The notes under the pieces were generated by a model. It was given only the letters and a program-made list of their open reading frames with translations, searched no databases and was not told the origin of the DNA. 64,000 nucleotides of DNA from Erythrobacter sp. (lineage in GTDB: Bacteria; Pseudomonadota; Alphaproteobacteria; Sphingomonadales; Sphingomonadaceae), in assembly GCA_029937545.1 (NCBI GenBank), contig JAPYPR010000005.1, positions 62,001-126,000 on the forward strand, given 5' to 3'. The position numbers were made by a program, and so were the translations under genes. This document shows positions 50,428 through 59,479 of this stretch, piece after piece (the first letter of the stretch is position 1; the number at the start of each line of letters is the position of its first letter).

Positions 50428-53151
50428 CTAAAACGCCTTTCGGACGTCGATGCCGAGATAGCGCCCCGTCGGGTCGATCCGCAGCGGATCGTAAGCATCC
50501 GGCACGACGCCGTCTTCGTCCACCACGCGGCGACGCGCATCGAAGATGTTGTCGGCCTTCAGCGAAACCCGCAGGCCTTTGAGCCAGCCCTCGTCCTTGT
50601 CGAAAACCTCGCCGAGATCGGCAAAGATGCGCAGGTCGAGCGTGGCTAGATCGTCGAAGAAAAGGTCGCTAGAGCCCGGGAGCCCGCTGCCGTTGAGCCG
50701 CGCCTTTCCCGTGTATCGGCCCGACAGCCGTAGGCCGTAGCCCTGCCAGAACAGGCCGCCCTCCAGTCGCGCTGAGTTCTCGGCAATTGCGCCGCCGCCC
50801 AGCACATCGCCGGCGAGCTGGTCGAACAGCGGCCCGCCGTCTGCCAGCAGGATCTCGTTCTCCAGCGCGCGATCGAAATTGACGCTGAGGAAGTAGCGTG
50901 GCCGCTTGTCCTCATCGTCGCGGCCGCGGCTGAATGGGTTCATGCCCCCACGCCGTCCCCCACCTTGGCGGGCCTGACCTTGCGTCTGTGCGCCATCGGT
51001 CGAACACATCCGCTCGCGCAGCGCCTTCAAGCGCTCGGGGTCGATCTCCCCGTCTTCGTTCCTGAGCCGGGCCAGCATCGCCTCCGGTAAGCCATCCAGC
51101 TGCGCCGGATCGGCGCAAAGGGCCGTGCGCATGGCGGCGAACCGTTCACCGCGCTGCTCGGCACCCTCGCCGCAGAAACGCTCGCGCGCAGCGGCAATCT
51201 TTTCGGGGTCCGGATGGCCGCTGTCGTCCAGCAGGCGTGCGCGGAACTGTTCGGGGATCTGCGAGAGGTCGGGCATTTCGCCTTGCGGTACTTCGCAGAA
51301 GGCCTTGCGCATCGCTTCCATGCGCGCAGGATCGAAGCCGCCACGCGCGCCTGCCCCGCTCTGCTGCGCTTCACGCCCGGCTCCGCGCTCGGACCGCTCG
51401 GGTGCCTTGCCGATCTGGCCGCGCGCGTTGAACCCGATCGAAAGGATACGGCTGCGCGTTTCGAACAAGGTAATCGGTCGGCGATCGATCGCCAGCAGGT
51501 CGCCGCCGACATCGCGCGTCACGCGGTCGGGGAAGGCTTCCTCGAAGGCCGCGCTGAAACCGGGCGTCGAAGTGACATCGTTCGAGCGATTGATCCCGTA
51601 TTCGACATTCAGCCGCGCATCCTCCCAGAACGGCAGGCGCCAGTTGCCGGAGAACTTCCAGTCGGACTGCGTTTCCGCGACGAGGTTCGGATTGCCGCCG
51701 GTAACCAGTGTGACCAGCTCGGTCGTCCCGCTGGCATAGTCGAACACGGGCACGTTGAACTCGTCGATCCGCGGGCTGCCCAGATCGGTCAGGCTCGGCG
51801 CGACTCCGCGGCGGAAATAGGTCGCGCCCAGCGTCAGGTTCTCGAACGGCCGCCAGCTTGCGCCAGCCGTCCAGTCGGTCAGCACGCCGAAGTCGGACAA
51901 TTCGTCGATCCCTGCGGACAGGTTCAGGCTGAGATCGCCGATGGCTCCCAGCGCCCCGTCGCGTTCGGCGATAGGTACGGCGAGATTGATGCCCCCATCG
52001 ACCCGCCTGCGGGTGAGTGACAGATCCGTATCGGAGCGTGTGTCGGCGCTCTCGATCCGCTTCCAGTCGAGCCCCGCATCCAGCGTCACGGCGACGTCGC
52101 CTGCGGGAAGTGCGATGGGATAACCGGTCAGGGTGGCGTTGTTGGTTATGCTGTAGGTCTTGCTGTCGGCGACATCGAAGCCAGACGCATCGAAGCGGTC
52201 GATTTGCGTTTCGCCATCGGTGAAAACGGCGTCGGAGATGAAATTGGCTTTCCAGTCGCCGAGGGCGGAATTGAAGGTCCCGCCCAGCGACAGCGTGTCG
52301 GTTTCGCTGCGCCGTTCGAGCGGGGTCAGCCCGTCGTTCGCCAGCCCCGAAAGGCTGCGGCTGCGGTCGCGGTTGAGGGTGGCGTTCAGGCTGATGGAAT
52401 CTCCGCTCTCCATAAATGCCCGCGCGTAGTTCGCGGTCAATTCTCCGCTCCAGGTGTCGGAAACCAGCGAACGGAAAGGTGCCTCATCTTCGCGGCCATC
52501 GATGGCGAGGCCGCGCTCCGCTTCGGTGAGGAGGCTGCGATCCTCCACTTCGGCGTTGAAGTTGAGCCGACCTTTCTCGCCAATGCGCAGATAGGTGAGT
52601 TCCTGCTCGTTATAGGAATAGCCGCCGCGCGCAGGCTGCTCGTATTCCACCTCTGCGATGACGCTCTGGAAATTCGGCTTCAGGATGATGTTCACCACCC
52701 GCTGGTCGGGGGAATAGCCGAAGCGCTGGGCCACCTCTTCCGGAAATACCTCGATCTTGGCGACGGACTCCGGCGGATAGGAGCGGAATTCACGCCAGCT
52801 CGACACGCGGACCCCGTTGATGAGGAAAACCGGGCGGCCGTCGCCGCGGCTGCCACGTGCTCCGCTACTGGTGGCAGGCTGGATCGCCTCGATAATATCG
52901 GCGATCGAGCCGCCGCCGAAAGCCGCGATGTCTTCTTCGTCATACTCGGCGATGGGCGGCTGATCCACGATCAGCTGGCCACGAATGCGCGTGCTAGTGA
53001 CGACGATCGTGTCGTCGTCGTATTCCGGCTCTTCGGCCTCCCGCGCGTCGGTAGCGGACTCCTGCGCGATCTCGGCCGCTTCTTGCGCGAGACCAGTATT
53101 CGCCGAAACAAGCGCGGCGAGCGAGACGGTAATTGCAAGACATTGCTTCAA
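50428..53151 (-). CDS. TonB-dependent receptor with duplicated Cys-containing insert
   Basis: This is an outer-membrane receptor of about 907 residues. No ATG fits. TTG at 53151 gives KQCLAITVSLAALVSANTGLAQ as a complete signal peptide, so it was chosen. The plug contains DTIVVTSTRIRGQ, GSIADIIEAIQPATS and VFLINGVRVSSWREF. The barrel follows and ends in GIDVRKAF. Around residues 605-740 an extra segment holds two related modules of about 50 residues (MRKAFC to RERFC, and MRTALC to RERMC) and a Gly/Arg-rich linker, where a barrel loop would be. Ligand unknown. Confidence 0.88.
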   Translation of the reverse strand: MKQCLAITVSLAALVSANTGLAQEAAEIAQESATDAREAEEPEYDDDTIVVTSTRIRGQLIVDQPPIAEYDEEDIAAFGGGSIADIIEAIQPATSSGARGSRGDGRPVFLINGVRVSSWREFRSYPPESVAKIEVFPEEVAQRFGYSPDQRVVNIILKPNFQSVIAEVEYEQPARGGYSYNEQELTYLRIGEKGRLNFNAEVEDRSLLTEAERGLAIDGREDEAPFRSLVSDTWSGELTANYARAFMESGDSISLNATLNRDRSRSLSGLANDGLTPLERRSETDTLSLGGTFNSALGDWKANFISDAVFTDGETQIDRFDASGFDVADSKTYSITNNATLTGYPIALPAGDVAVTLDAGLDWKRIESADTRSDTDLSLTRRRVDGGINLAVPIAERDGALGAIGDLSLNLSAGIDELSDFGVLTDWTAGASWRPFENLTLGATYFRRGVAPSLTDLGSPRIDEFNVPVFDYASGTTELVTLVTGGNPNLVAETQSDWKFSGNWRLPFWEDARLNVEYGINRSNDVTSTPGFSAAFEEAFPDRVTRDVGGDLLAIDRRPITLFETRSRILSIGFNARGQIGKAPERSERGAGREAQQSGAGARGGFDPARMEAMRKAFCEVPQGEMPDLSQIPEQFRARLLDDSGHPDPEKIAAARERFCGEGAEQRGERFAAMRTALCADPAQLDGLPEAMLARLRNEDGEIDPERLKALRERMCSTDGAQTQGQARQGGGRRGGMNPFSRGRDDEDKRPRYFLSVNFDRALENEILLADGGPLFDQLAGDVLGGGAIAENSARLEGGLFWQGYGLRLSGRYTGKARLNGSGLPGSSDLFFDDLATLDLRIFADLGEVFDKDEGWLKGLRVSLKADNIFDARRRVVDEDGVVPDAYDPLRIDPTGRYLGIDVRKAF

Positions 53152-53385
53152 GGGATCAGCTTTCGTATTTCGATCTAACCGCCCCCTCTCGTCCGTCAGT
53201 GTAGGAAACCCTTCACCGTTACAACAGGTGATGACGTATCGGATTGTAACCGGTCGAAGTGCATCCCACATTGGTCGGACAGCGACCCGTGGCGCGGCGA
53301 CGAGCGCCGAGGCTTCCCTTTTCGCAGGCTTGCCGCTACAGGGCGCGACCACGAAACTTCACTCAGATACGGATAGACAGACTGC

Positions 53386-53643
53386 ATGGCCAAAGAAGAA
53401 CTCCTCGAAATGCGCGGCAAGGTAGTCGAGCTGCTGCCGAACGCGATGTTCCGGGTAGAGCTCGAAAACGGCCATGAAGTGCTGGGTCATACCGCCGGCA
53501 AGATGCGCAAGAACCGCATCCGCGTGCTGGTGGGCGACGAGGTGCTGTGCGAACTGACGCCCTATGACCTGACCAAGGCGCGCATCACCTATCGCTTCAT
53601 GCCCGGCCGTGGTGGCCCGGGCCAGGGTCCCGGCCCGCAGTAA
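53386..53643 (+). CDS. infA: Translation initiation factor IF-1
   Basis: IF-1 is an S1/OB-fold protein that occupies the ribosomal A site during initiation. The 85-residue sequence [18 protein letters not shown], then [21 protein letters not shown] and [11 protein letters not shown], matches IF-1 throughout. A short Gly/Pro/Gln-rich tail ([12 protein letters not shown]) extends beyond the usual 72 residues, which is common in sphingomonads. It starts the infA-maf-RNase-yacG run. The 234 bases between it and the divergent receptor gene contain both promoters. Confidence 0.96.
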   Translation: MAKEELLEMRGKVVELLPNAMFRVELENGHEVLGHTAGKMRKNRIRVLVGDEVLCELTPYDLTKARITYRFMPGRGGPGQGPGPQ

Positions 53644-53649
53644 ATCTGC

Positions 53650-54225
53650 ATGAGCTCGCCAAGGCTCATCCTCGCATCGGCAAGTCCCCGCAGGCGCGAA
53701 CTGATCGCGCGCCTCGGCGTGACGCCGGACGCCATCGCTCCCGCCGACATCGACGAGACGCCGCACAAGGCCGAACTTCCGCGCAACTATGCCAAGCGCA
53801 TGGCGCGCGAAAAGGCCCAGGCTGCCGCATCGGATGAGGGCTTCGTGCTGGCGGGCGACACGGTCGTCGCTGCCGGCCGCCGCATCCTGCCCAAGGCCGA
53901 GGACGAGGCGACCGCGCGCAAGTGCCTCGAACTGCTTTCCGGCCGCCGCCACCGCGTGCTCTCGGCCATCGCCCTATGTGCGCCCGATGGCGCCATGCGT
54001 GAGCGGTTGAGCGAAACGGTCGTCTTGTTCAAGCGCCTCTCCGCAGAAGAGATCGACGCCTACCTCGCCAGCGGCGAATGGGACGGCAAGGCGGGTGGAT
54101 ACGCCATTCAGGGCATCGCCGAAGGGCTTATCAGCCGCATCCAGGGAAGCCATTCGGGCGTCGTCGGCCTGCCGCTTTATGAAACACGCGCGCTGCTGAA
54201 GGCGGCGGGGTTCGACATTGCCTGA
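53650..54225 (+). CDS. maf: Maf-like nucleotide pyrophosphatase
   Basis: Maf proteins are house-cleaning nucleoside triphosphate pyrophosphatases linked to septum inhibition. The 191-residue protein has LILASASPRRRELI at the N-terminus, the conserved FVLAGDTVVAAGRRILPKA, LLSGRRHRVLSAIAL, and EWDGKAGGYAIQGIAEGLI. The catalytic aspartate lies in LAGDTVV. It starts six bases after infA and overlaps the following RNase gene by eight bases. Confidence 0.93.
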   Translation: MSSPRLILASASPRRRELIARLGVTPDAIAPADIDETPHKAELPRNYAKRMAREKAQAAASDEGFVLAGDTVVAAGRRILPKAEDEATARKCLELLSGRRHRVLSAIALCAPDGAMRERLSETVVLFKRLSAEEIDAYLASGEWDGKAGGYAIQGIAEGLISRIQGSHSGVVGLPLYETRALLKAAGFDIA

Positions 54226-55180
54226 CACCGGGCTTGAGTGGCTCGTCGAGCATGGCATTGGCGAGACGCGCGCGCTGTTGATGGATGGCGACAAGCCCGT
54301 CGCGGCGAAAATGCGCTGGCCGGGCGAACTGGCCCCCGGCGAGACCTTCGATGGTAAACTCCTTCAAAAATCGGGAGCGCGCGGCATGGCCGCACATCCG
54401 TCGGGCCAAGGCGTGCTTGTCGATCGCCTACCGCGCGACGCGAGCGAGGGCGCAACCATCCCGCTTACGATCACGCGCGCCGCCATGACCGAACGCGGTC
54501 GATACAAACTGGCGGCTGCTCGTCCGATATCGGCGACATTCGCCTCGGTGGAGAGCCCGATGGCCACCGGAGAGAGCGTCCGCAGTTTTCCGGACAGCAC
54601 TTGGGATGACATCTGGCACGCCGCATCTTCCGGCGAAGTGGAATTTTCCGGCGGATCGCTGATCTTCGCCACCACGCCGGCGATGACGCTGATCGACATC
54701 GATGGGGACTTCTCGCCGCGTGAGCTCGCGCTCGCCGCCGTGCCCGAGATTGCGCGCTGGCTACCGCTGTTCGACCTCGGCGGGTCCGTCGGGATCGACT
54801 TCCCCACTCTCGAAGCCAAGACAGACCGCAAGGCGGTAGACGCAGCGCTGGAACACGCGCTTGCCGACTGGCCGCACGAGCGCACTGCGATGAACGGCTT
54901 CGGCTTCGTCCAGATCGTCGCGCGGCTCGAAGGTCCATCCCTGCTCCACCGCTTCGCCACCTCCCGCGTCGGCATGGCCGCGCGCATGGCGCTGCGCCGG
55001 GCGGAAATGGTCGAAGGGCCTGGTGCGACCTTGCTGACGGTGCATCCCGCGCTGAAAGCCAAGCTCAAGGCGGAATGGCTCGCGGAGCTTGAAAGCCGCA
55101 CCGGTCGCCCGACGCGCGTCGAAACCGAGCCCGGTCTTGCGATCGAGGCGGCGCAGGCCCAGATCGTGCCGCATGACTAA
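54218..55180 (+). CDS. Compact RNase E/G-like ribonuclease
   Basis: The 320-residue protein resembles the catalytic half of RNase E/G. An S1-like N-terminal region (RALLMDGDKPVAAKM) is followed by a DNase I-like catalytic core with aspartates in GGSLIFATTPAMTLIDIDGD and FDLGGSVGIDFPTLE, corresponding to the two metal-binding aspartates of E. coli RNase E. It lacks the zinc-link CPxC motif and the scaffold region, so it is much shorter than full RNase E. The start is TTG at 54218, overlapping maf; the stop overlaps yacG. Confidence 0.85.
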   Translation: MPDTGLEWLVEHGIGETRALLMDGDKPVAAKMRWPGELAPGETFDGKLLQKSGARGMAAHPSGQGVLVDRLPRDASEGATIPLTITRAAMTERGRYKLAAARPISATFASVESPMATGESVRSFPDSTWDDIWHAASSGEVEFSGGSLIFATTPAMTLIDIDGDFSPRELALAAVPEIARWLPLFDLGGSVGIDFPTLEAKTDRKAVDAALEHALADWPHERTAMNGFGFVQIVARLEGPSLLHRFATSRVGMAARMALRRAEMVEGPGATLLTVHPALKAKLKAEWLAELESRTGRPTRVETEPGLAIEAAQAQIVPHD

Positions 55181-55361
55181 GCCTGCCAAGCCCTGCCCGA
55201 TCTGCAAGAAAGCGCGCCGCGAGGAATTCAGCCCCTTCTGCTCCAGCCGCTGCCGCGACCGCGACCTGTCGCAATGGTTCGGCGATGGGTACAGCGTGCC
55301 CGGCCGCCAGGCGCTGCCGGAAGAAATCGCGGCAGAGGTCACAGGTGGAATGGAAGACTGA
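55173..55361 (+). CDS. yacG: DNA gyrase inhibitor YacG
   Basis: This 62-residue zinc-binding protein has the motif CPICKK with FCSSRCRDRDLSQWFGDGYSVPG, giving the C-x2-C-x15-C-x3-C-type zinc finger of YacG. YacG inhibits the DNA-binding activity of gyrase B in E. coli. The ATG at 55173 overlaps the end of the RNase gene by eight bases. It is the last gene before tRNA-Phe. Confidence 0.92.
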   Translation: MTKPAKPCPICKKARREEFSPFCSSRCRDRDLSQWFGDGYSVPGRQALPEEIAAEVTGGMED

Positions 55362-55450
55362 AATCCCCCCTTGCCAATGCGCGCCAGCTTCGCCATAGGC
55401 GCGCTCTCATTGCTCGCAGGGCCCAAACGGCCCTCCTGCCGCAGCAGTGT

Positions 55451-55525
55451 GCCCGGGTAGCTCAGTGGTAGAGCAGACGATTGAAAATCGTCGTGTCGGT
55501 GGTTCGACTCCGCCCCTGGGCACCA
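55451..55525 (+). tRNA. tRNA-Phe (GAA)
   Basis: The 75-base cloverleaf has acceptor arms GCCCGGG and CCTGGGC with one G-U pair, D-arm GCTC/GAGC, and the anticodon stem GACGA/TCGTC around TTGAAAA (anticodon GAA). The variable loop is GTGTC, and the T-arm GGTGG-TTCGACT-CCGCC. The encoded 3' end is ACCA, so CCA is in the gene. Confidence 0.96.
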
Positions 55526-55530
55526 CTTCG

Positions 55531-56451
55531 CTACCCGAGCGTGTCCAGCAATTCCGATACCGCGTTCACGCTTTCATCCAGCGCTGCCAGATCGCGGGGG
55601 CGGGTCAGCTGCCAGACCGGCACTTGCGCTACTATTTTCGCCGCAAGTGCGCCCTGCTGGCCCCACAATCCCATCGCCTCCAGCGCCTCGGGCCGGTAGA
55701 TCGTGCCAGCGAGTACCGCCGCGAGCGCAGCGCCTCCGGTCAGGCGTTCGACCGCGAGCGTGGAACTCGTCGCCAGGATCAGGATCGCGTCGAGATTCTC
55801 CGGCCCTTCGCCCGCGCAATGGGCGGGGACCGAGCAGTGGAACTTGTCCTCGCGCATCCAGTCGCGCTCGATAATGCGATCGTCCCAACCGAAATGCTCG
55901 ACCGCTTCGCGCCACAGCTTGATCCGGCTGCTGCTCGGGTAAAGCTCTGCACCGTCTTCTGCGGATGACACGCGGCTGAGATCGTCCGCCACAAGCCTGG
56001 CACCGGCAGCCACCAAAGCTGCCGCCATGGTGCTCTTGCCCTCGCCCGCCTCGCCGCAAAACAGCACCCGCCGCCTGTCCAGCTCGACCGCGCTGCCATG
56101 CCACATCGCCTGCCCGCGTTGATAGCCGAGCAGGCCCCAGGCGCTGCCGAGCGTGAAAAGCTGCAACTCGCGCGGATCGGCGCTGAGCGAAGGATGCAAC
56201 AGGATGCGCCGCCCCCCGTGCACCTGCCAGCCACCGACGCCTTCGATGGCGAAGCGCACGCCGTCGGCATCGGTGGCGGTGCCGCCATCGGTCGGGCAAT
56301 CGGGACATGGTTTGTCGGACAGAACTATGGCGACGTCCGGCTCGCCCTCGTCGCCGGTACGAAAGGCTTCCCACGCGTCGAGCTTGATCTGCGACGCCAC
56401 CAGCAGACCTGAATGGCGATAGCGCCACGGCAGGACCGGCGCGTCCGTCAT
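55531..56451 (-). CDS. HprK-like serine kinase domain protein
   Basis: The 306-residue protein has a P-loop [19 protein letters not shown] at about residue 140, followed by [11 protein letters not shown], the pattern of the HPr kinase/phosphatase-like ATPases often found near PqqD or peptide-modification clusters. The N-terminal 130 residues ([40 protein letters not shown]) are family-typical. No phosphotransferase HPr or PqqD gene is adjacent. It ends six bases past tRNA-Phe, convergently, and starts 60 bases from the divergent wrbA. Confidence 0.8.
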   Translation of the reverse strand: MTDAPVLPWRYRHSGLLVASQIKLDAWEAFRTGDEGEPDVAIVLSDKPCPDCPTDGGTATDADGVRFAIEGVGGWQVHGGRRILLHPSLSADPRELQLFTLGSAWGLLGYQRGQAMWHGSAVELDRRRVLFCGEAGEGKSTMAAALVAAGARLVADDLSRVSSAEDGAELYPSSSRIKLWREAVEHFGWDDRIIERDWMREDKFHCSVPAHCAGEGPENLDAILILATSSTLAVERLTGGAALAAVLAGTIYRPEALEAMGLWGQQGALAAKIVAQVPVWQLTRPRDLAALDESVNAVSELLDTLG

Positions 56452-56511
56452 GCGGAACCCCCGCCCGCGCCACACGCTTTGACCATCGAACCGAACAAAA
56501 AGGAATCCCCC

Positions 56512-57114
56512 ATGACCCGCATTCTCGTGCTCTATTATTCGTCCTACGGCCACACTGCCAAGATGGCAGAAGCGATTGCCGAGGGCGTGCGCGACGCGGG
56601 TGCCGAGGCGGCGGTGCGCCATGTGCCCGAAACCGCGCCGCAGGAAGTGGTGGAAAGCGCAGGCTTCCAGCAGATGGAAGGCCACAGCTGCATCGGCGGG
56701 CCGGACGAGCTGGCGGAGTACGACGGAATCATCGTCGGCAGCCCGACCCGCTATGGCCGGATGAGCAGCCAGATGGCAGCCTTCTGGGACCAGACCGGCG
56801 GGCTATGGCAGAAAGGCGCGCTGATCGGGAAGGTCGGCGCAGCCTTTACTTCGACCGCGAGCCAGCATGGCGGGCAGGAAACGACGCTGTGGTCGATCCT
56901 CAACAATCTTTTGCACATGGGCATGACAGTGGTCGGCCTCGATTATGGTTTTGAAGGCCTGGTCGGCGTCGACGAGGTCAAGGGCGGCGCGCCCTATGGT
57001 GCGACCACGATCGCCGATGGCGACGGTTTGCGCCAGCCGAGCGCGGTGGAACTCGACGGTGCGCGCTATCTCGGCAAGCGGGTGGCGAACACGGCGGCGA
57101 AACTTTGCGACTGA
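56512..57114 (+). CDS. wrbA: NAD(P)H:quinone oxidoreductase WrbA
   Basis: This 200-residue flavodoxin-like FMN quinone reductase has [22 protein letters not shown] as its FMN phosphate loop, [23 protein letters not shown], and [27 protein letters not shown]. WrbA reduces quinones by two electrons, limiting redox cycling. The ATG at 56512 follows AAAAAGGAATCC. The adjacent HprK-like gene is divergent. Confidence 0.95.
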   Translation: MTRILVLYYSSYGHTAKMAEAIAEGVRDAGAEAAVRHVPETAPQEVVESAGFQQMEGHSCIGGPDELAEYDGIIVGSPTRYGRMSSQMAAFWDQTGGLWQKGALIGKVGAAFTSTASQHGGQETTLWSILNNLLHMGMTVVGLDYGFEGLVGVDEVKGGAPYGATTIADGDGLRQPSAVELDGARYLGKRVANTAAKLCD

Positions 57115-57152
57115 GGGTTGTGCTGGCGTGATGGCGCGCTAACCCCTTCGAC

Positions 57153-58457
57153 ATGCACGAGACAGCCAGCAGCGCGCTTTCCGCCTTCGAACTCGCCGCG
57201 ATCCTCGTGGTCGCCTCGGCCCTGCTGGGCTGGCTCAACCATCATTTCATCAAGCTGCCGCATGTCATCGGGTTGACGGTCATGGGCGCGCTGGCGGCGA
57301 TCGCGCTGACGGCGGTCGATGCAGTCGTCCCCGGCATCACGCTGGACGACTGGGTAACCGAGACGCTCCAGCAGCTCAATTTCACCGAGACGCTGCTGCA
57401 GGGGATGCTCAGCTTTCTGCTGTTCGCCGGTGCGTTGCATGTCGATCTCGACCGCTTGAAAGTCGCCTGGCTCCCGGTCTTGCTGCTGTCCACCGTGGGC
57501 GTGCTCATTTCGACCGTGCTGGTCGGCCTCGCCATGTGGGGCGTCGGAATGCTGCTCGCCCTGCCCATCGCGCCGATCTGGTACTTCGTGTTCGGCGCGC
57601 TGATCGCCCCGACCGATCCCGTGTCGGTGCTGGGCGTGCTCAAGGAGGAGAATGTCCCCGCCTCGCTCCAGAGCGCGGTGGCAGGCGAGAGTCTGTTCAA
57701 CGATGGCGTGGGCATCGTGGTCTTTATCATCCTGCTGGGCGCGGCGGTGAGCGGCACCGACTTCTCTCTGTCCGAGGGCGCGCGGCTGTTCGCGATCGAA
57801 GCGGGCGGCGGTATCCTGGTGGGGCTGCTGTTCGGCTGGATCGGCTATCGCGCGCTCGCCAGCATGGACGAATACACGCTTGAGGTACTCATCACACTGG
57901 CGGTGGTGATGGGTGGTTATGCGCTGTGCTCCTACCTTTACATCTCCGGCCCGCTGGCGATGGCGGTGGCCGGGCTGCTGATCGGCAACCAGGGGGTTAC
58001 TTACGCCATGAGCGATGTGACCCGCGACTATGTCGTCAAGTTCTGGGAGCTGGTCGACGAACTGCTGAATTCCGTCCTCTTCCTGCTCATCGGGCTGGAA
58101 ATGATCGTGCTGACCGTCGGCTTGGACGAAGCGGCGCTGGCGCTGGTTGCTATCCCGATCACGCTGGCGGCGCGGGCCATCGGGATCCTTGTCTCGACCA
58201 AGGCCATTCCCGCCGCGCGATTGCAGGACAAGGGCGCAGGCCGCGTGCTGTGGTGGGGCGGGTTGCGTGGCGGTATTTCGATCGCGCTTGCACTCTCGCT
58301 CCCGCCCGGCGAGACGCGCGACCTGATCCTTGCCGCGACTTTCGCCGCGGTCCTGTTCAGTGTCTTGGTGCAGCGCGCCACGCTCGGTCGGTTGATCGAG
58401 AAACTGAAGCGCGACCATGCCCCCGCGGTCGAGGATAACGCCCCTGCGGTCCACTGA
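57153..58457 (+). CDS. Na+/H+ antiporter, CPA1/NhaP family
   Basis: The 434-residue protein has about 12 hydrophobic segments. [46 protein letters not shown] (shown as a landmark at about residues 145-190) contains the TDP and ND motifs in which the antiporter aspartates lie. The C-terminal half has VNxGVRGGI-like motif [17 protein letters not shown]. It lacks a large cytosolic regulatory domain. Predicted function is Na+ (or K+)/H+ exchange and pH homeostasis. It follows wrbA by 38 bases and is 110 bases from purC. Confidence 0.9.
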   Translation: MHETASSALSAFELAAILVVASALLGWLNHHFIKLPHVIGLTVMGALAAIALTAVDAVVPGITLDDWVTETLQQLNFTETLLQGMLSFLLFAGALHVDLDRLKVAWLPVLLLSTVGVLISTVLVGLAMWGVGMLLALPIAPIWYFVFGALIAPTDPVSVLGVLKEENVPASLQSAVAGESLFNDGVGIVVFIILLGAAVSGTDFSLSEGARLFAIEAGGGILVGLLFGWIGYRALASMDEYTLEVLITLAVVMGGYALCSYLYISGPLAMAVAGLLIGNQGVTYAMSDVTRDYVVKFWELVDELLNSVLFLLIGLEMIVLTVGLDEAALALVAIPITLAARAIGILVSTKAIPAARLQDKGAGRVLWWGGLRGGISIALALSLPPGETRDLILAATFAAVLFSVLVQRATLGRLIEKLKRDHAPAVEDNAPAVH

Positions 58458-58567
58458 TTGCTTTAGCCGTACCGCTTCTGTATGCGGCTTGCCGAACGCC
58501 CCGGGCAGCGGTCGCATCCGATTCCGCCACCGGGGCGCAGGCTTTTGAAGCGCGAAGGAACAGCTGC

Positions 58568-59371
58568 ATGGCACGTCGCCGCCAGATCTACGAAGGCAAG
58601 GCCAAGATCCTCTACGAGGGTCCCGAACCCGGCACGCTGATCCAGTATTTCAAGGACGATGCGACCGCCTTCAATGCCCGGAAGAAGGGCACGATCAACG
58701 GAAAGGGCGTAATCAACAACCGCATCAGCGAGTTCGTTTTCACCCGCCTCAGCCACATCGGCATCCCGACCCATTTCATCCGCCGCCTTAACATGCGCGA
58801 GCAGCTGATCCGCCAGGTCGAGATCATCCCGCTCGAAGTGATCGTGCGCAATGTCACCGCCGGTTCGCTCAGCAAGCGCCTCGGCCTCGAGGAAGGCGAG
58901 CTGTTGCCGCACACGCTGCTCGAATATTGCTACAAGGATGATAGCCTGGGCGATCCGCTGGTGTCCGAAGAGGAAATCGCCTGCTTCAACTGGTGCAGCC
59001 ATGAAGAGCTGCAGGACATGGCCAGCATGGCGATTCGCATCAACGACTTCCTGTCCGGGATGTTTGCCGCGATCGACATCAAGCTGGTCGATTTCAAGCT
59101 GGAGTTCGGCCGCATCTGGGACGGGGACTTCAGCCGCGTGATCCTGGCCGACGAGATCAGCCCCGACGGCTGCCGCCTATGGGATATCAACACCGGCGAA
59201 AAGCTGGACAAGGATCGCTTCCGCCGCGACCTGGGCGGGGAAAGCGAAGCCTATCAGGAAGTCGCCCGCCGCCTGAAGCTGCTGCAGGACGACGATAACG
59301 GCCCCGGCGAGGTGCTCGACATGAGCGCGCACCGCAGCCGCTTGCGCTCCCCGGTCAAGCCGAAGAAATAG
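58568..59371 (+). CDS. purC: SAICAR synthetase
   Basis: PurC condenses CAIR with aspartate in de novo purine synthesis. The 267-residue protein has [68 protein letters not shown], and the aspartate-binding [36 protein letters not shown]. The stand-alone form has a slightly charged C-terminal tail ([15 protein letters not shown]). AAGGAACAG precedes the ATG. Confidence 0.96.
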   Translation: MARRRQIYEGKAKILYEGPEPGTLIQYFKDDATAFNARKKGTINGKGVINNRISEFVFTRLSHIGIPTHFIRRLNMREQLIRQVEIIPLEVIVRNVTAGSLSKRLGLEEGELLPHTLLEYCYKDDSLGDPLVSEEEIACFNWCSHEELQDMASMAIRINDFLSGMFAAIDIKLVDFKLEFGRIWDGDFSRVILADEISPDGCRLWDINTGEKLDKDRFRRDLGGESEAYQEVARRLKLLQDDDNGPGEVLDMSAHRSRLRSPVKPKK

Positions 59372-59479
59372 GCATAGGGCGCACGCACTATTGCGACGCG
59401 CTGCGCTTGCGGCGCAGCGATTTTGCCTTAGGCTGATGTCCGGACTTGCCGCTGTCGCGGCGCAATCGGGACGCATTTC

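Noticed and set aside
53152-53385. A short gene or riboswitch in the gap between the TonB receptor and infA
   Set aside because: No good reading frame and no recognisable aptamer pattern; treated as a divergent promoter region.
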